Positions 36,455 through 48,755 of a stretch of DNA of 64,000 bases are shown one piece after another. Each line of letters starts with the position of its first letter. Within the stretch, counting starts at the first letter, position 1. Below the pieces are notes generated by a model that saw nothing but the letters and a program-made list of their open reading frames with translations, was not told the origin of the DNA and searched no databases. Source of the DNA: Stutzerimonas stutzeri. GTDB taxonomy: Bacteria > Pseudomonadota > Gammaproteobacteria > Pseudomonadales > Pseudomonadaceae. A program made the translations under genes and the position numbers. The stretch is taken from assembly GCF_015291885.1 (NCBI RefSeq), contig NZ_CP036186.1, forward strand, positions 1,126,001-1,190,000, in the 5' to 3' direction.

Positions 36455-38059
36455 TCAATGGCGGAAGTGGCGCATGCCGGTGAACACCATGGCAATGCCG
36501 GCTTCGTCGGCCGCTGCGATCACTTCGTTGTCACGCATCGAGCCGCCCGGCTGGATCACCGCGGTGATGCCGGCCTTGGCCGCGTTGTCGATGCCGTCGC
36601 GGAACGGGAAGAAGGCGTCCGAGGCCATCACCGCGCCGGGAACCGGCAGGCCGGCGTGCTCGGCCTTGATCGCGGCTATGCGCGCGGAGTTGACGCGGCT
36701 CATCTGGCCGGCACCAACGCCGACTGTCTGGCGGTTCTTGGCGTAGACGATGGCGTTGGACTTGACGAACTTGGCCACTTTCCAGGCGAAGATCAGGTCA
36801 TGGATTTCCTGCTCGGTCGGCGCGCGCTGGGTGACGATCTTCAAGTCTGCTTCGGTGATCATGCCGATGTCGCGGCTCTGGATCAGCAGGCCGCCGTTGA
36901 CGCGCTTGTAGTCCCAGCCCGGGCTGCGCTCGGCCGGCCACTCGCCGCACTCGAGCAGGCGCACGTTGGCTTTGCTGGCGACGACGTCGCGCGCGGCTTG
37001 AGAGACCCTGGGTGCGATGATCACCTCGACGAACTGGCGCTCGACGATGGCCTGGGCGGTTTCGCCGTCCAGCTCGCGGTTGAAGGCGATGATGCCGCCA
37101 AAGGCCGACTCGCTGTCGGTGGCGTAGGCCAGGTCATAGGCCTTGCGGATGCCGCCTTCATCTTCCGGTACCACAGCCACGCCGCACGGGTTGGCATGCT
37201 TGACGATTACGCAGGCCGGCTTGGTAAAGCTCTTCACGCACTCCAACGCAGCGTCGGTGTCGGCCACGTTGTTGAACGACAGCTCCTTGCCCTGCAGTTG
37301 CGTGGCGGTGGCGACGCAAGCTTCGTCGGGCTTCTCGACATAGAAGGCGGCTTGCTGATGCGGGTTCTCGCCGTAGCGCATGTCCTGCGCCTTGATGAAC
37401 TGCATGTTGTAGGTGCGCGGAAACAGGCTGCGATTTTCGGTGCTGAGCTGCTCGGTGCTCTGGTCGATGCCGCCCAGGTAGTTGGCGATCATGCCGTCGT
37501 AGCCGGCGGTGTGCTCGAACGCCTTGAGCGCCAGGTCGAAGCGCTGGGCGTAGGTCAGCCCGCCGTTCTTCAGGTTGTCGACCACTGCCGCGTAGTCCTC
37601 GGCATTGACCACGATGGCGACGTCCTTGTGGTTCTTCGCCGCGCTGCGGACCATGGTCGGGCCGCCGATGTCGATGTTCTCGATGGCGTCCGGCAGGGTG
37701 CATCCGGGCTTGGCCACCGTGGCGGCGAACGGATAGAGGTTGACCGCCACCAGATCGATCGGGGCAATGCCATGCTCGGCCATCACCGCGCCGTCCAGGT
37801 CACGACGACCAAGGATGCCGCCGTGGATCTTCGGATGCAGGGTCTTCACCCGTCCGTCCATCATCTCCGGGAAACCCGTGTAATCGGCCACTTCGACGGC
37901 AGCGATACCGTTGTCACGCAGCAGCTTGAAGGTACCGCCGGTGGAGAGGATCTCAACACCGAGGGCTTCGAGCTCGCGGGCGAAGTCGACGACGCCGGTC
38001 TTGTCGGACACGCTGATCAGCGCGCGGCGCACGGGGAGGCGGGTGGTTTGGTCGGTCAT
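36455..38059 (-). CDS. purH: Bifunctional AICAR transformylase/IMP cyclohydrolase
   Basis: This 534-residue enzyme performs the last two steps of IMP synthesis. The N-terminal IMP cyclohydrolase region has [55 protein letters not shown] and [19 protein letters not shown]. The transformylase region has [26 protein letters not shown] and [21 protein letters not shown]. The protein ends [17 protein letters not shown] as in relatives. It is probably in one operon with fis upstream, about 76 bases away. A frame of equal length on the opposite strand is a codon-bias shadow. Confidence 0.97.
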   Translation of the reverse strand: MTDQTTRLPVRRALISVSDKTGVVDFARELEALGVEILSTGGTFKLLRDNGIAAVEVADYTGFPEMMDGRVKTLHPKIHGGILGRRDLDGAVMAEHGIAPIDLVAVNLYPFAATVAKPGCTLPDAIENIDIGGPTMVRSAAKNHKDVAIVVNAEDYAAVVDNLKNGGLTYAQRFDLALKAFEHTAGYDGMIANYLGGIDQSTEQLSTENRSLFPRTYNMQFIKAQDMRYGENPHQQAAFYVEKPDEACVATATQLQGKELSFNNVADTDAALECVKSFTKPACVIVKHANPCGVAVVPEDEGGIRKAYDLAYATDSESAFGGIIAFNRELDGETAQAIVERQFVEVIIAPRVSQAARDVVASKANVRLLECGEWPAERSPGWDYKRVNGGLLIQSRDIGMITEADLKIVTQRAPTEQEIHDLIFAWKVAKFVKSNAIVYAKNRQTVGVGAGQMSRVNSARIAAIKAEHAGLPVPGAVMASDAFFPFRDGIDNAAKAGITAVIQPGGSMRDNEVIAAADEAGIAMVFTGMRHFRH

Positions 38060-38135
38060 TGACGTTTCCTAGAGGCTACAGGCTTGAGTCCGCACAACTG
38101 GCAGGTGCGGACAGCCGCGCCTGCCAGCTGTCGCG

Positions 38136-38456
38136 TCAGAGCAGGTCGTACTGTTTGAGTTTCTTGCGCAGGGTGCCGCGGTTAAGGCCCAGCAGCTCGG
38201 AAGCCTTTGTCTGGTTACCCTTGACGTAGTGCATCACGGTTTCCAGCAGCGGCGCTTCCACTTCGGAGAGTACGAGGTTGTAAACGTCCGTGACGTCGGC
38301 ACCTTCGAGGCGGGCGAAATAGTTGTGCAGCGCTTTCTCGACGCTGCCTCGCAGTGTCTGCCCTGCTTCGCTCGGCGTGTTCAGGTGCTGCTTGAGGTTC
38401 ACGTTGTCACTCACGGATGTTGTTCCACTTACCAATGTTTCATTCAACAGCGTCAT
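38136..38456 (-). CDS. fis: DNA-binding protein Fis
   Basis: This 106-residue nucleoid protein bends DNA and controls rRNA and other growth genes. The C-terminal helix-turn-helix ([20 protein letters not shown], then [15 protein letters not shown]) matches Fis exactly in type. The start at [11 protein letters not shown] overlaps the dusB stop by four bases (ATGA), the classic dusB-fis arrangement. The N terminus is a few residues longer than in enterobacteria, as is usual in pseudomonads. Confidence 0.95.
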   Translation of the reverse strand: MTLLNETLVSGTTSVSDNVNLKQHLNTPSEAGQTLRGSVEKALHNYFARLEGADVTDVYNLVLSEVEAPLLETVMHYVKGNQTKASELLGLNRGTLRKKLKQYDLL

Positions 38457-39466
38457 GCGGCCACCTCTGTTCCATCCACCGAGCCAGGCCCTGAGCGTTG
38501 TTCGGCAAAGAATTGCCGAATGCTGAAGCCCTGTGCATCCCTGTCTTCCAGATGATTGAAACGGGCACGGAAGTCCCGAGCGCCCGGCAGTGTTGCGAGA
38601 TACCAACCTACGTGTTTGCGGGCGATGCGGACTCCCATCACCTCGCCATAGAATTCATGCAGCGCCTGCACGTGTTCGAGCAGGGTGTCTTCGATTTCTT
38701 CCAGCGCCGGCGCCGCCAGCAGTTCGCCGGTGCGCAGATAATGCGCCACCTCGCGAAAGATCCAAGGGCGACCCTGCGCCGCACGTCCGATCAGCAAGCC
38801 ATCCGCCCCGGTTGCCTTCAGCACCTGGGCCGCCTTGTGCGGCGAGTCGATATCGCCGTTGGCGAATACCGGAATGGATACGGCCTGCTTGATCGCAGCT
38901 ACGGTGTCGTACTCGGCATCACCGGTATACAGGTCGGCTCGGGTGCGCCCGTGCACGGCAAGTGCCGCAATGCCCGACTGTTCGGCAATACGCGCGACAG
39001 TCAGGCCGTTCTTGTTCTGCCGGTCCCAGCCGGTGCGGATCTTCAAGGTCACCGGAACGTCTACGGCGCCAACCACAGCTTCGAGGATTTCAGCCACCAA
39101 GCGCTCATCGCGCATCAATGCCGAGCCTGCTGCCTTGTTACAGACCTTCTTTGCCGGGCAGCCCATGTTGATATCGATGATCTGTGCGCCCAGCTCCACA
39201 TTGCGCTGCGCCGCATCGGCGAGCATCTGCGGGTCGCCACCGGCGATCTGCACGGAACGGGGCTCGGGCTCGTCCGCATGAGGCATGCGCAGGCGCGATT
39301 TACGGCTGTTCCACAGGCGTACATCGCTGGTGAGCATTTCCGAAACCACCAGGGCCGCGCCGAAGCGGCGGCACAACTGGCGGAACGGCTGATCGGTCAC
39401 GCCAGCCATGGGCGCAAGGATCAGTTGATTCATCAAGGTGTAAGGGCCGATACGTACCGCTGACAT
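38453..39466 (-). CDS. dusB: tRNA-dihydrouridine synthase B
   Basis: This 337-residue FMN enzyme reduces uridine to dihydrouridine in tRNA. It shows [40 protein letters not shown] with the catalytic cysteine, [41 protein letters not shown] and the flavin phosphate site [20 protein letters not shown]. It is first in a dusB-fis unit, with purH following, and begins the minus-strand group. Confidence 0.96.
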   Translation of the reverse strand: MSAVRIGPYTLMNQLILAPMAGVTDQPFRQLCRRFGAALVVSEMLTSDVRLWNSRKSRLRMPHADEPEPRSVQIAGGDPQMLADAAQRNVELGAQIIDINMGCPAKKVCNKAAGSALMRDERLVAEILEAVVGAVDVPVTLKIRTGWDRQNKNGLTVARIAEQSGIAALAVHGRTRADLYTGDAEYDTVAAIKQAVSIPVFANGDIDSPHKAAQVLKATGADGLLIGRAAQGRPWIFREVAHYLRTGELLAAPALEEIEDTLLEHVQALHEFYGEVMGVRIARKHVGWYLATLPGARDFRARFNHLEDRDAQGFSIRQFFAEQRSGPGSVDGTEVAA

Positions 39467-39670
39467 GAAGATTCCCTGCTTGGGGCCTGCTTGTTAGGTA
39501 GATCGGGACTGCAAAAAAGGGTGGGCATAATACCCGCTACGCATGACGGGTTAAAGGCTGTTTTGAACAAATTCTGAACAGTGGTCGCCTTATCGCCGGG
39601 AGTTTGGACGCGGTGCTCGTCGAGGGCGTGAGCGCCATGCCCGAACACGGTCGAGAAAATCCGAGTGCCG

Positions 39671-40906
39671 CTATTCGGGCGAATGGAAGCTCAGGCTGTA
39701 GTTAACCGCTTTCGCGCCTGGGTCGAGTATGTCCAGAGCGATATGGATGGGCACTTGGGGGGGCATCTGCGTCTGTCCTGCGAGCTCTCCGGAGAGGTAT
39801 TCGCTCGGTTTGAAACTGCGGCTTGCCAGCAGCTTGCCGTTCAGGTCGGCGAAGCGGATTTCCAGCAGCGGGAAGGGCTGCGCGAAGGCTGCGCGGTTGT
39901 AGAGAATCGCGTCAACCACCAGAGCGCCGGTGAATTCGGGGTGGCTGCGTACGACCAGGTTGCTGCTCTTGATCTGGCCGATATCGACCAGCGCGGGCAA
40001 CTCGCAGCCGAGCGTCGGGCAGATTCGCTCAAACCAGGGGCGGTATTGGTGCTGCCTCGACAGTTCTTCGTAGTTGTAGGCGACGTATTGAGCGCCGAGT
40101 GCCCCCAGGGCCAGGAGGTTCAAGGCGCCCCAGCCGAACCAGCGGCCCCAGGGTTTCTTGCGCTCTTGCCAGTCGAGTTGTAAGGGCTCATCGTCGAGCT
40201 CGAACAGCGGATCGCCACGCAGGTCTGGTTCCTGGCGGGGCGCGCTAGTGCCCTCGGAGGCGGAAGCAGTTTCGGTATCGGCTGGCGTGATGTCGGGTTC
40301 GATGCGCTCGCTGCCAGCCTGCTGCGCCTTGGCGGCAGACAACGGTGTCGTGTCGACCATCAGCGGGGACGGGGGTTGCGGTGCGTCGGCCGCTATCGGG
40401 GTGAAGCTGACGGCTTCGTCGCGCGGGGTCGGTGTGTCCGCAGTGCCCTGCTCGGCGTGCAGCAGGATTTCGGCCCAACTTTCGTCGTGCGCGGTAGCTG
40501 CATCGGACTTGGCTTCGGTCGCTGCGTTGTCGGCTGTCTTTAGTCCCGCCAGGTCACGGGATAGCTCGCGCTCCTGCCGCTCTAACTTGGCCAGCTCTTC
40601 GTCAAGATCGAGGCTGTCCAGATCCAAGTCATCATGGATCCACAGCGTTTCATCGGCTTTACGTGGCGTTAGTGCGCCATGCGTCGGTGCCATGGCGACT
40701 TGCGTCTGCTCCGCATCAGCCTTGGCAGGGGTGGGCGCAGTCAGTGGTTGCGTCGGATCCAGTTCGTCACGCAGCAAGTGATGGGCTGCGTTGAACACTT
40801 CAAGACAGGCGCCGCAGCGCACCGCTCCTTGAGCTGCGCGAAGCTGGCTGCGGCCAATGCGAAAGCGGGTGCTGCAGTTGGGGCACTGAGTGATGAAGCT
40901 GGTCAT
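39671..40906 (-). CDS. DUF3426 / MJ0042 zinc-ribbon membrane protein
   Basis: This 411-residue protein starts with a zinc ribbon (MTSFITQCPNCSTRFRIG and GAVRCGACLEVFNA; CxxC pairs about 20 residues apart). A long acidic, low-complexity middle follows (about 60-235), then one membrane segment (ALNLLALGALGAQYVAYNY) and a DUF3426 domain at the C terminus with VRSHPEFTGALVVDAILYNR. This cytoplasmic ribbon-anchor-periplasmic domain order is standard for pseudomonad proteins next to prmA. The function is unknown. Confidence 0.85.
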   Translation of the reverse strand: MTSFITQCPNCSTRFRIGRSQLRAAQGAVRCGACLEVFNAAHHLLRDELDPTQPLTAPTPAKADAEQTQVAMAPTHGALTPRKADETLWIHDDLDLDSLDLDEELAKLERQERELSRDLAGLKTADNAATEAKSDAATAHDESWAEILLHAEQGTADTPTPRDEAVSFTPIAADAPQPPSPLMVDTTPLSAAKAQQAGSERIEPDITPADTETASASEGTSAPRQEPDLRGDPLFELDDEPLQLDWQERKKPWGRWFGWGALNLLALGALGAQYVAYNYEELSRQHQYRPWFERICPTLGCELPALVDIGQIKSSNLVVRSHPEFTGALVVDAILYNRAAFAQPFPLLEIRFADLNGKLLASRSFKPSEYLSGELAGQTQMPPQVPIHIALDILDPGAKAVNYSLSFHSPE

Positions 40907-41015
40907 GCGTTTTTCCGCGCGAAGATGCCGGCTAGTCTAGCGCAAGCCAGTCGCGGAGCGGCAGTGGGCCACCGCGGCTGGTCGCAAGTGTGCGGGCGAA
41001 GTCGCATGGCGACTT

Positions 41016-41897
41016 TCAGGTACGACGCACGCCACTGATACGTACCCAGCCGTCTTTGTCGGCAGTTGGGTCGAGCTCGAACGCGTGGTTGTACGCTGCG
41101 CGGACCTCGTCGGCCTGTTCGGCGAGGATGCCGGACAGTGCCAGGTGGCCGCCGGGCTTGACCAGAGAAGTGATGCGTGGCGCGAGCGAGACCAAGGGGC
41201 CTGCAAGGATATTGGCGACCACCACATCGGCTGGCTGCTCGGGCAGCTGCTCCGGTAGATATAGGGCAAAGCGCTCCTGGGGGATGCCGTTGCGCTCGGC
41301 ATTGTCGCGTGAAGCATCCAGGGCCTGAGTATCGATGTCGGTGCCGACAGCATGCTCGGCGCCCAGCAGCAGGCCTGCGATGGCGAGTATTCCCGAGCCA
41401 CAGCCGAAATCCAGTAGAGACTGGCCATGCAGAGGCTGAGCGTCCAGCCACTCGAGGCACAGTGCTGTGGTGGGGTGGGTTCCGGTGCCGAACGCCAGGC
41501 CGGGGTCCAGCAACAGGTTGACCGCATCGGGCTCTGGCGCAGCATGCCAGCTGGGGACGATCCACAGCCGGCGGCCGAAGCGCATCGGCTGGAAGTTATC
41601 CATCCAGCTGCGTTCCCAATCTTGATCTTCGATGACCTCGACTTGATGCTCGGGCACTTCGCCGCCGCGTAGCAGCTGGAGGTGGGCGAGCAGGGCGTCC
41701 GGGTCGGTATCGGCTTCGAACAGGGCCAGCAGGTGGGTATGCGACCACAGCGGCGTGGTGTTGAGGTCCGGCTCGAAGATTGGCTGATCTTCGGCGTCCA
41801 TAAATGTCACTGAGACTGCGCCCAGGTCCAGCAGCTGGTCTTCCAGCGGTTCGGCCTGATCGGGGGTGATGGCGAGTCGGATCTGCAGCCAGGACAT
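41016..41897 (-). CDS. prmA: Ribosomal protein L11 methyltransferase
   Basis: This 293-residue SAM methyltransferase trimethylates ribosomal protein L11. The N-terminal substrate domain begins [20 protein letters not shown]. The catalytic domain has [59 protein letters not shown] and [10 protein letters not shown] (NxL-type catalytic loop). The start at 41897 drops a 12-residue extension that is not conserved. It lies just upstream of the DUF3426 gene on the same strand. Confidence 0.96.
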   Translation of the reverse strand: MSWLQIRLAITPDQAEPLEDQLLDLGAVSVTFMDAEDQPIFEPDLNTTPLWSHTHLLALFEADTDPDALLAHLQLLRGGEVPEHQVEVIEDQDWERSWMDNFQPMRFGRRLWIVPSWHAAPEPDAVNLLLDPGLAFGTGTHPTTALCLEWLDAQPLHGQSLLDFGCGSGILAIAGLLLGAEHAVGTDIDTQALDASRDNAERNGIPQERFALYLPEQLPEQPADVVVANILAGPLVSLAPRITSLVKPGGHLALSGILAEQADEVRAAYNHAFELDPTADKDGWVRISGVRRT

Positions 41898-42027
41898 GGA
41901 GGCCTCTCGTGGGGTCGCGGGAAAAGCTGGCAAGCTTACTGGAGGGGCCGATTCGCGGCCAGCGCAGGCGAAGGCCGCAAGTCCATAGTGCCGCTACTGT
42001 CAGACGAACTGATCTGCCTGCGGTATC

Positions 42028-42061
42028 TAAAACGACAGAGGCCGCCCGAAGGCAGCCTCTG
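42028..42061 (-). terminator. Terminator of accB-accC
   Basis: CAGAGGCTGCC-TTCG-GGCGGCCTCTG read on the minus strand is a long stem followed by TCGTTTTAG, 23 bases after the accC stop. Confidence 0.88.
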
Positions 42062-42083
42062 TGGTGCAGCAGCGAGCCTGGGC

Positions 42084-43433
<1,350 letters not shown>

Positions 43434-43450
43434 CGCTGGCTCTCCGCGGT

Positions 43451-43909
43451 TCAAACGATGGTGAACAGCGGCTGGTCGTATTCGACCGGCTGACCATTCT
43501 CCACCAGGATGGATTCGATGGTGCCGCTGGTTTCGGCCTCGATGTGGTTCATCATCTTCATGGCTTCTACGATGCAGAGGATGTCGCCTTTCTTCACGCT
43601 CTGGCCAACGTCGACGAAGGACTTGGACTCTGGCGAAGAGGCGCGGTAGAAGGTGCCAACCATCGGCGAGCGAACCACGGTGCCATTCAGTTTGGGAGCG
43701 GCCGGAGCAGCGTCGGCCGCCGGAGCGGCAGCTGCGACAGGTGCGGGCGCTGGCGCGGCCGGTGCCTGTGCGTAGATCGGCTGCTGCATCGCTACTTGCT
43801 TGCTGTGGCGGCTGATGCGTACCGACTCTTCACCCTCGTGGATTTCCAGTTCGTCGATACCGGACTCTTCCAGCAGTTCGATCAGCTTTTTGACTTTGCG
43901 AATATCCAT
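43451..43909 (-). CDS. accB: Acetyl-CoA carboxylase biotin carboxyl carrier protein
   Basis: This 152-residue protein carries biotin for acetyl-CoA carboxylase. The N-terminal part ([20 protein letters not shown]) is the dimerising region. An Ala/Pro-rich linker lies at about 50-75, and the biotinyl domain has the modified lysine in [15 protein letters not shown] and a final [14 protein letters not shown]. It is first in the accB-accC operon, with aroQ upstream on the same strand 73 bases away. Confidence 0.97.
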   Translation of the reverse strand: MDIRKVKKLIELLEESGIDELEIHEGEESVRISRHSKQVAMQQPIYAQAPAAPAPAPVAAAAPAADAAPAAPKLNGTVVRSPMVGTFYRASSPESKSFVDVGQSVKKGDILCIVEAMKMMNHIEAETSGTIESILVENGQPVEYDQPLFTIV

Positions 43910-43982
43910 GAAGCATTGACTCCCAAGTAAGTTCAAAGGGCATTGCTGCTCGCTTCTTCAAGATTCGGCCAGTGCGAATCCA

Positions 43983-44426
43983 TCAGGAAGCAGCGAGTTG
44001 TTCCAGGGCGGCCTCCAAGGCCAGTCGGTAGCCGCTGGCGCCAAGGCCGCAGATCACCCCTACCGCGACATCGGAAAAGTAGGAGTGATGGCGGAAAGGT
44101 TCACGCTTGTGCACGTTGGACAGGTGCACTTCGATGAATGGGATGCTCACGGCCAGCAACGCGTCACGTAATGCGACGCTGGTATGCGTGAATGCCGCGG
44201 GATTGATCAGAATGAAGTCGACGCCTTCGCTGCGAGCGGCATGGATGCGTTCGATCAGTTCGTACTCGGCATTGGATTGCAGGTGCAGCAGGTGGTGTCC
44301 GTTTTCACGGGCGCGCTGCTCCAGATCATGGTTGATCTGTGCCAGCGTCACCGCGCCGTAGACGCCTGGCTCGCGGGTGCCGAGCAGATTCAGATTCGGG
44401 CCGTGGAGGACCAGAAACGTGGCCAT
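43983..44426 (-). CDS. aroQ: 3-dehydroquinate dehydratase, type II
   Basis: This 147-residue enzyme removes water from 3-dehydroquinate in the shikimate pathway. It has the flexible lid with catalytic Arg and Tyr ([13 protein letters not shown]), [17 protein letters not shown], and [20 protein letters not shown]. The start at [16 protein letters not shown] is the conserved one; the longer upstream frame is not supported. It lies upstream of accB, the usual aroQ-accB-accC order. Confidence 0.97.
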   Translation of the reverse strand: MATFLVLHGPNLNLLGTREPGVYGAVTLAQINHDLEQRARENGHHLLHLQSNAEYELIERIHAARSEGVDFILINPAAFTHTSVALRDALLAVSIPFIEVHLSNVHKREPFRHHSYFSDVAVGVICGLGASGYRLALEAALEQLAAS

Positions 44427-44639
44427 CGGTATTCCTTGTTTTTCTGGGTGCGCTGAGCCGGCGAGTGCGGACCGGTTCGCGGGAAGGGAAAAACTATGCC
44501 CCAAGCAAGGGCTGACTGTCCAGTCATGTCGCGATCGCGGGAAATGCCCGCATTATGTCTGAAGATTGCCGCAATCATTCGGTCAGCCAGCAATTGCTTG
44601 GCTTATCGGAGGCGATATAGGGAAATCACTGTTCGCGAG

Positions 44640-46409
44640 TTATAGCGATGGTGCTGCGCGATCCAGTCGATCGACGAAACCGGAGGCGTCTATTTCGCCG
44701 ACTACACGTACGTCGCTCAGCTCCTTGCCATTGCGATCAAAGAACAGAATGGCTGGTGGGCCGAAGAGCTTGTAGCGGTCTAGCAGGCTGCGCTGGGCTG
44801 CATTGCTTTCGGTGATGTCGAAGCGGATTAGACGATAGTCTGCAAGGCGAGGTGCGACCTGAGGATTGGCGAAGACTTCACGCTCGATGACCTTGCAGCT
44901 GATGCACCAGTCTGCATACCAATCGAGCATGAGTGGTTGGCCGGCGGCGCGGGCTGCGGCCAGCTGTGAATCGAGTTCGGCCGGCGTGGAAATGGTGTGC
45001 CAGCCCTCGCTGGCCATGCTGTTCGGCGATGCGCCAGCAGTGGCGTTCGGTAGTGGCCGACGCGGGTCGGAGCCGCCCTGTAGCGCGCCCACCCAGGCGG
45101 CTAGTGCATAGACCAGCAACACCAGCCCCAGCAGTTGTGCGAGCTTTTGCCGTGGCGTCTTGCTGGTTAGTTCCAGGGTGCCGAGAAAGACGGCGCTGCC
45201 TGCTGCGAGCAGTCCCCACAGGGCCAGCGCGACCGGGCCGGGCACGACACGCTCGAGCATCCAGACGGCGACGGCGAGCAGCAGCACACCGAAGACGTTG
45301 CGCACGGTGACCATCCATGGCCCGCTTTTGGGCAGCAGCGCGCCACCCCCAGTGGCGAACAGCACCAGTGGCGCACCCATCCCCAGGCCCAGCGCGAAAA
45401 GCTTCAAACCGCCGCCCAGCGCATCACCGCTGGCGCTGATATACAGCAATGCGCCGGCCAGTGGCGCGGAAACGCAGGGCGATACCAGCAGGCTGGATAC
45501 TGCGCCGAGCAATGCTGCGCCGGTGAATGAACCGCCCCGTGCATTGCCTGCGAGGCGATCTAGTCGACTGCTCAGGGCCTGGGGTAGGCGTAGTTCGAAC
45601 AGCCCGAACATGGCCAGCGCGAAGACGACGAAGAACAGCGAGAAGGGCACAAGAATCCACGGTGACTGCAGGCGAGCTTGCAGATTGAGCTCCGCGCCGA
45701 ACACCCCCATCAATGCGCCCAGCAGGGCGAAGCCGCCGGCCATCGGCAGTACATAGGTCAGCGATAGCAGGAAGCTGCGCATGCCTCCGGGCTGGTCGCG
45801 CAAAACCACCCCGGTGAGGATTGGCAGCATCGGCAGCACGCAAGGCGTGAAGGTCAGGCCCAGGCCGGCGAGAAAGAACAGTGCGATGGAGCGCCAGGAA
45901 AGATCGCGGCTACCTGTTTCGCTACCCTCTGCAGTGTTTGGTGTGGCTCCGTCACCAATGGAAAGCGATTCGGTTTCCGGCGGGTAACACAGGCCTTTGT
46001 CGGCACAGCCCTGGTAGGAAACCTGAAGGACGAAGGGGCGATTGTCAGGGTTGGTTATGGGGATTTCGATGTCGAGGATGCCGTAATAGGCCTCGATCTC
46101 GCCGAAATAGTCGTCGACCTTGGCAACTCCGTCGGGCAGTTGCGCCTCGCCGATTTCTACGCCCGGCTCGTCGGTCTGGAACGCAAAACGGTGCCGATAG
46201 AGGTAGTAGCCCTCTGCTGCGACGAAGCGCAGAGTGATCTGCTCGGGCTTTGCATCGACAAGGCTGAGTCTGAACGCCTCGCGCACCGGCAGGAAGTCAC
46301 CGCTGTTGTTCAGCGCACTGCCGAAGGTGGCGCTGGGCTTGTTGTCGAACAGGCCGGCGTTGGCGGGGAGCACGAATAGCAGGAGCAGCAGGCTCAGGAG
46401 GCGAAGCAT
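44640..46409 (-). CDS. dsbD: Thiol:disulfide interchange protein DsbD
   Basis: This 589-residue inner-membrane protein carries electrons from cytoplasmic thioredoxin to periplasmic isomerases and cytochrome c maturation. A signal peptide (MLRLLSLLLLLFVLPANA) precedes the alpha domain with its disulfide CADKGLCYPP. Eight membrane segments follow, with redox cysteines in TFTPCVLPMLPIL and LLVSPCVSAPLAG, and then a periplasmic thioredoxin-like domain with WYADWCISCKVIEREV at about 500. The start at 46409 gives the proper signal peptide. The gene lies upstream of aroQ. Confidence 0.95.
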   Translation of the reverse strand: MLRLLSLLLLLFVLPANAGLFDNKPSATFGSALNNSGDFLPVREAFRLSLVDAKPEQITLRFVAAEGYYLYRHRFAFQTDEPGVEIGEAQLPDGVAKVDDYFGEIEAYYGILDIEIPITNPDNRPFVLQVSYQGCADKGLCYPPETESLSIGDGATPNTAEGSETGSRDLSWRSIALFFLAGLGLTFTPCVLPMLPILTGVVLRDQPGGMRSFLLSLTYVLPMAGGFALLGALMGVFGAELNLQARLQSPWILVPFSLFFVVFALAMFGLFELRLPQALSSRLDRLAGNARGGSFTGAALLGAVSSLLVSPCVSAPLAGALLYISASGDALGGGLKLFALGLGMGAPLVLFATGGGALLPKSGPWMVTVRNVFGVLLLAVAVWMLERVVPGPVALALWGLLAAGSAVFLGTLELTSKTPRQKLAQLLGLVLLVYALAAWVGALQGGSDPRRPLPNATAGASPNSMASEGWHTISTPAELDSQLAAARAAGQPLMLDWYADWCISCKVIEREVFANPQVAPRLADYRLIRFDITESNAAQRSLLDRYKLFGPPAILFFDRNGKELSDVRVVGEIDASGFVDRLDRAAPSL

Positions 46410-46470
46410 GGCGATCTCACGGTAAAGCTGTGCCGGCATGATAACCGCGGCCGGCGTCCGGCGCCCGCGC

Positions 46471-46821
46471 TCAACTGTCGCTCTGCCGATCAGTTTGCAA
46501 CCAGATGCTGTCGTGCTTTTCGATTCCACGGAGCTGACGCAACGTTTGGCCTGCGCAGGGGCCGGCGACGCACTCGCCGGATTCGATGAGAAAGAGCGCG
46601 CCGTGGGTGGCGCATTGCAGCAGGCTGCCGCTGTCATCGAGGAACTGATCGGCAAGCCATTCCAGCGCTACGCCACGATGCGGGCAGCGGTTTTCGTACA
46701 GATATGGCCGGCCCTCCCGGCGAACGGCGATCACTTTCAACTCGCCGACGGTGAAGCCGCGGCTTTGCCCTTCGAGCAACTCGGACGTTGCGCACAATCT
46801 GATCATCTTGTTCTCCGCCAT
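46471..46821 (-). CDS. Rieske [2Fe-2S] protein
   Basis: This 116-residue protein has one Rieske domain. The cluster ligands are the C-x-H pair in NRCPHRGVALEW and the C-x2-H pair in LQCATHGALFLIESGECV. It has no signal peptide or oxygenase domain, so it is a stand-alone small ferredoxin-type protein, perhaps an electron carrier. It lies 61 bases upstream of dsbD on the same strand and is divergent from phuU. Confidence 0.85.
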   Translation of the reverse strand: MAENKMIRLCATSELLEGQSRGFTVGELKVIAVRREGRPYLYENRCPHRGVALEWLADQFLDDSGSLLQCATHGALFLIESGECVAGPCAGQTLRQLRGIEKHDSIWLQTDRQSDS

Positions 46822-46939
46822 GAGTCAGGATTATCCCGCAGCATTCGATGATGTGCAGCCTGATAATCTTCGCCGGGCTGGCGGCCCCAGCAGCGTGCTC
46901 TTATTCTTCGCCGCTCATATCGCTTGGCAACGCAATCCG

Positions 46940-47977
46940 ATGGGTAGTCCGATTCCCGCGCGCTTTCTGTTCTTCATTCTCGGCTTATTACTGCTGGTCG
47001 CGATCTGGCTGTCGCTGGCGCTGGGGCCGATGAGTCTGGCGCTCGGCGATAGCCTGGCCGCGGCACTTCGCTTGGTCGGTGTACCGATCGAGCCGGCAGG
47101 ACTCGAGCAGGCGGAGCTGATTCTGGCGCAGATCCGCCTTCCGCGTACGTTGTTGGGCTGTGCAGTCGGTGCGGTGCTGGCGCTCTGCGGCGTGGCGATG
47201 CAGGGTCTGTTCCGCAACCCGCTGGCAGATCCTGGGCTGGTTGGAGTCTCCAGCGGCGCGGCACTCGGTGCGGCCATCGCTATCGTCGGCAGCACGTTTG
47301 TCCCGGCGTTGGTGCCAGGTTGGGAGCCTTACGTGCTATCCGTGTTCGCTTTCGTTGGCGGCCTGGTCGTGACACTACTGGTCTACCGTCTGGGCCGGCG
47401 CAACGGTCAGACTCACGTGGCCACGATGCTATTGGCAGGCATCGCCCTGACGGCACTGGCCGGCGCAGTCGTCGGATTGTTCACCTACCTGGCCGACGAC
47501 CGAACGCTGCGCTCGCTGACCTTCTGGGATCTTGGCAGCCTGAACGGCGCCAGCTATGCGCGGCTCTGGCCATTGCTGCTGATCACCGTCGCTGTTGCGC
47601 TGTGGCTACCGCGGCGGGCGAAGGCGCTAAATGCATTGTTGCTGGGCGAGTCCGAAGCGCGCCATCTGGGCTTCGACGTCGAACGAGTCAAGCGTGAGCT
47701 GGTGATCTGTACGGCGCTGGGCGTCGGCGCTGCTGTCGCCGCTGCGGGGCTGATCGGCTTTGTCGGGTTGGTTGTTCCGCACCTGATGCGCTTGCTGGTA
47801 GGACCCGATCACCGGCTGCTGTTACCGGCCTCGGCACTCGCCGGCGCCAGTTTGTTGCTGCTTGCCGATGTCGCCGCTCGGCTGGTGATAGCGCCGGCCG
47901 AGCTGCCGATCGGTATCGTTACGGCCCTGCTCGGTGCGCCGTTCTTCCTTTATCTGCTGCTGCGGGAGCGCGTTTGA
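46940..47977 (+). CDS. phuU: Heme ABC transporter permease (PhuU/HmuU, FecCD family)
   Basis: This 345-residue permease has about ten membrane helices and FecCD motifs: [59 protein letters not shown] and [20 protein letters not shown], the site that contacts the ATPase. The start at 46940 gives a typical length, but the ribosome site is weak and the frame stays open upstream, so an earlier start (46820) is possible. The next gene is a heme-type ATPase and the third is phuW-like. The binding protein phuT and the receptor phuR are not in the window. Confidence 0.85.
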   Translation: MGSPIPARFLFFILGLLLLVAIWLSLALGPMSLALGDSLAAALRLVGVPIEPAGLEQAELILAQIRLPRTLLGCAVGAVLALCGVAMQGLFRNPLADPGLVGVSSGAALGAAIAIVGSTFVPALVPGWEPYVLSVFAFVGGLVVTLLVYRLGRRNGQTHVATMLLAGIALTALAGAVVGLFTYLADDRTLRSLTFWDLGSLNGASYARLWPLLLITVAVALWLPRRAKALNALLLGESEARHLGFDVERVKRELVICTALGVGAAVAAAGLIGFVGLVVPHLMRLLVGPDHRLLLPASALAGASLLLLADVAARLVIAPAELPIGIVTALLGAPFFLYLLLRERV

Positions 47978-48744
47978 TGCTGGTTGGCACTGATCTGACG
48001 GTGCAACGTGGCGCGTTAACGGCGCTGCAGAGCGTTTCGCTCGAGCTGCGGCCAGGGCAGGTTTTCGGCGTGCTCGGCCCGAATGGTGCCGGCAAGAGCA
48101 CGTTGCTTGCGGCGTTGTCCGGCGACGTCAGGCCGTCCGTGGGGCGCGTCGTGCTGCACGGACGAGCGCTTGGCGATTGGCCGGACGTGGAGCGAGCGCG
48201 TTGTTTGGCCGTGCTGCCGCAAAGCTCGACGCTGAACTTCGGGTTTCGCGTAGTGGATGTGGTCGCCATGGGCCGCCTGCCCCATCGCAGTGGGCGCGAG
48301 GCCGATGCTGCCATAGTCTCAGCCGCACTCATCGCTGCTGACGTGCAGCACCTTGCCACGCGCAGTTATCTCAAGCTGTCCGGCGGTGAGCGCCAGCGTG
48401 TGCATCTCGCTCGTGTGCTGGCGCAGTTATGGCCGGGCGGGGCAGGGCAGGCGCTACTGCTGGATGAGCCCACGTCAATGCTCGACCCTGCACATCAGCA
48501 CAGCATTCTCCAGGCCGTAAGAGGCTTTGCCGAGCAAGGCGGGGCCGCCCTGGTAATCCTGCATGATCTGAATTTGGCAGCGCGCTACTGTGATCGCCTA
48601 TTGCTGCTTAAGGACGGCCGGCCGATTGCAGCCGGTTCGCCTGATGAAGTGATGCAAGCCCAGCCTGTGCGAGCCGTATTCGGTCTGGATGTGCTGGTGC
48701 AGCGACATCCTGAACTCGGTCATCCGCTGATCATCGCCCGTTAA
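47977..48744 (+). CDS. phuV: Heme ABC transporter ATP-binding protein (PhuV/HmuV)
   Basis: This 255-residue ATPase has Walker [10 protein letters not shown]-loop VLPQSS, signature [18 protein letters not shown], Walker [13 protein letters not shown] and switch-His [13 protein letters not shown]. The order and the HmuV-like C terminus ([20 protein letters not shown]) point to heme uptake. The ATG overlaps the phuU stop by one base (TGATG), so the two are translated together. Confidence 0.9.
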   Translation: MLVGTDLTVQRGALTALQSVSLELRPGQVFGVLGPNGAGKSTLLAALSGDVRPSVGRVVLHGRALGDWPDVERARCLAVLPQSSTLNFGFRVVDVVAMGRLPHRSGREADAAIVSAALIAADVQHLATRSYLKLSGGERQRVHLARVLAQLWPGGAGQALLLDEPTSMLDPAHQHSILQAVRGFAEQGGAALVILHDLNLAARYCDRLLLLKDGRPIAAGSPDEVMQAQPVRAVFGLDVLVQRHPELGHPLIIAR

Positions 48745-48755
48745 GGAGATTTGTC

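Noticed and set aside
36458..38062. A 534-residue open frame on the plus strand opposite purH
   Set aside because: It mirrors purH codon by codon, has no family resemblance or ribosome site, and is a typical high-GC antisense shadow.
46855..46880. A weak Fur-box-like TGATAATCTTC upstream of phuU
   Set aside because: Only part of one half matches the 19-bp consensus, so it is below a level I would report.
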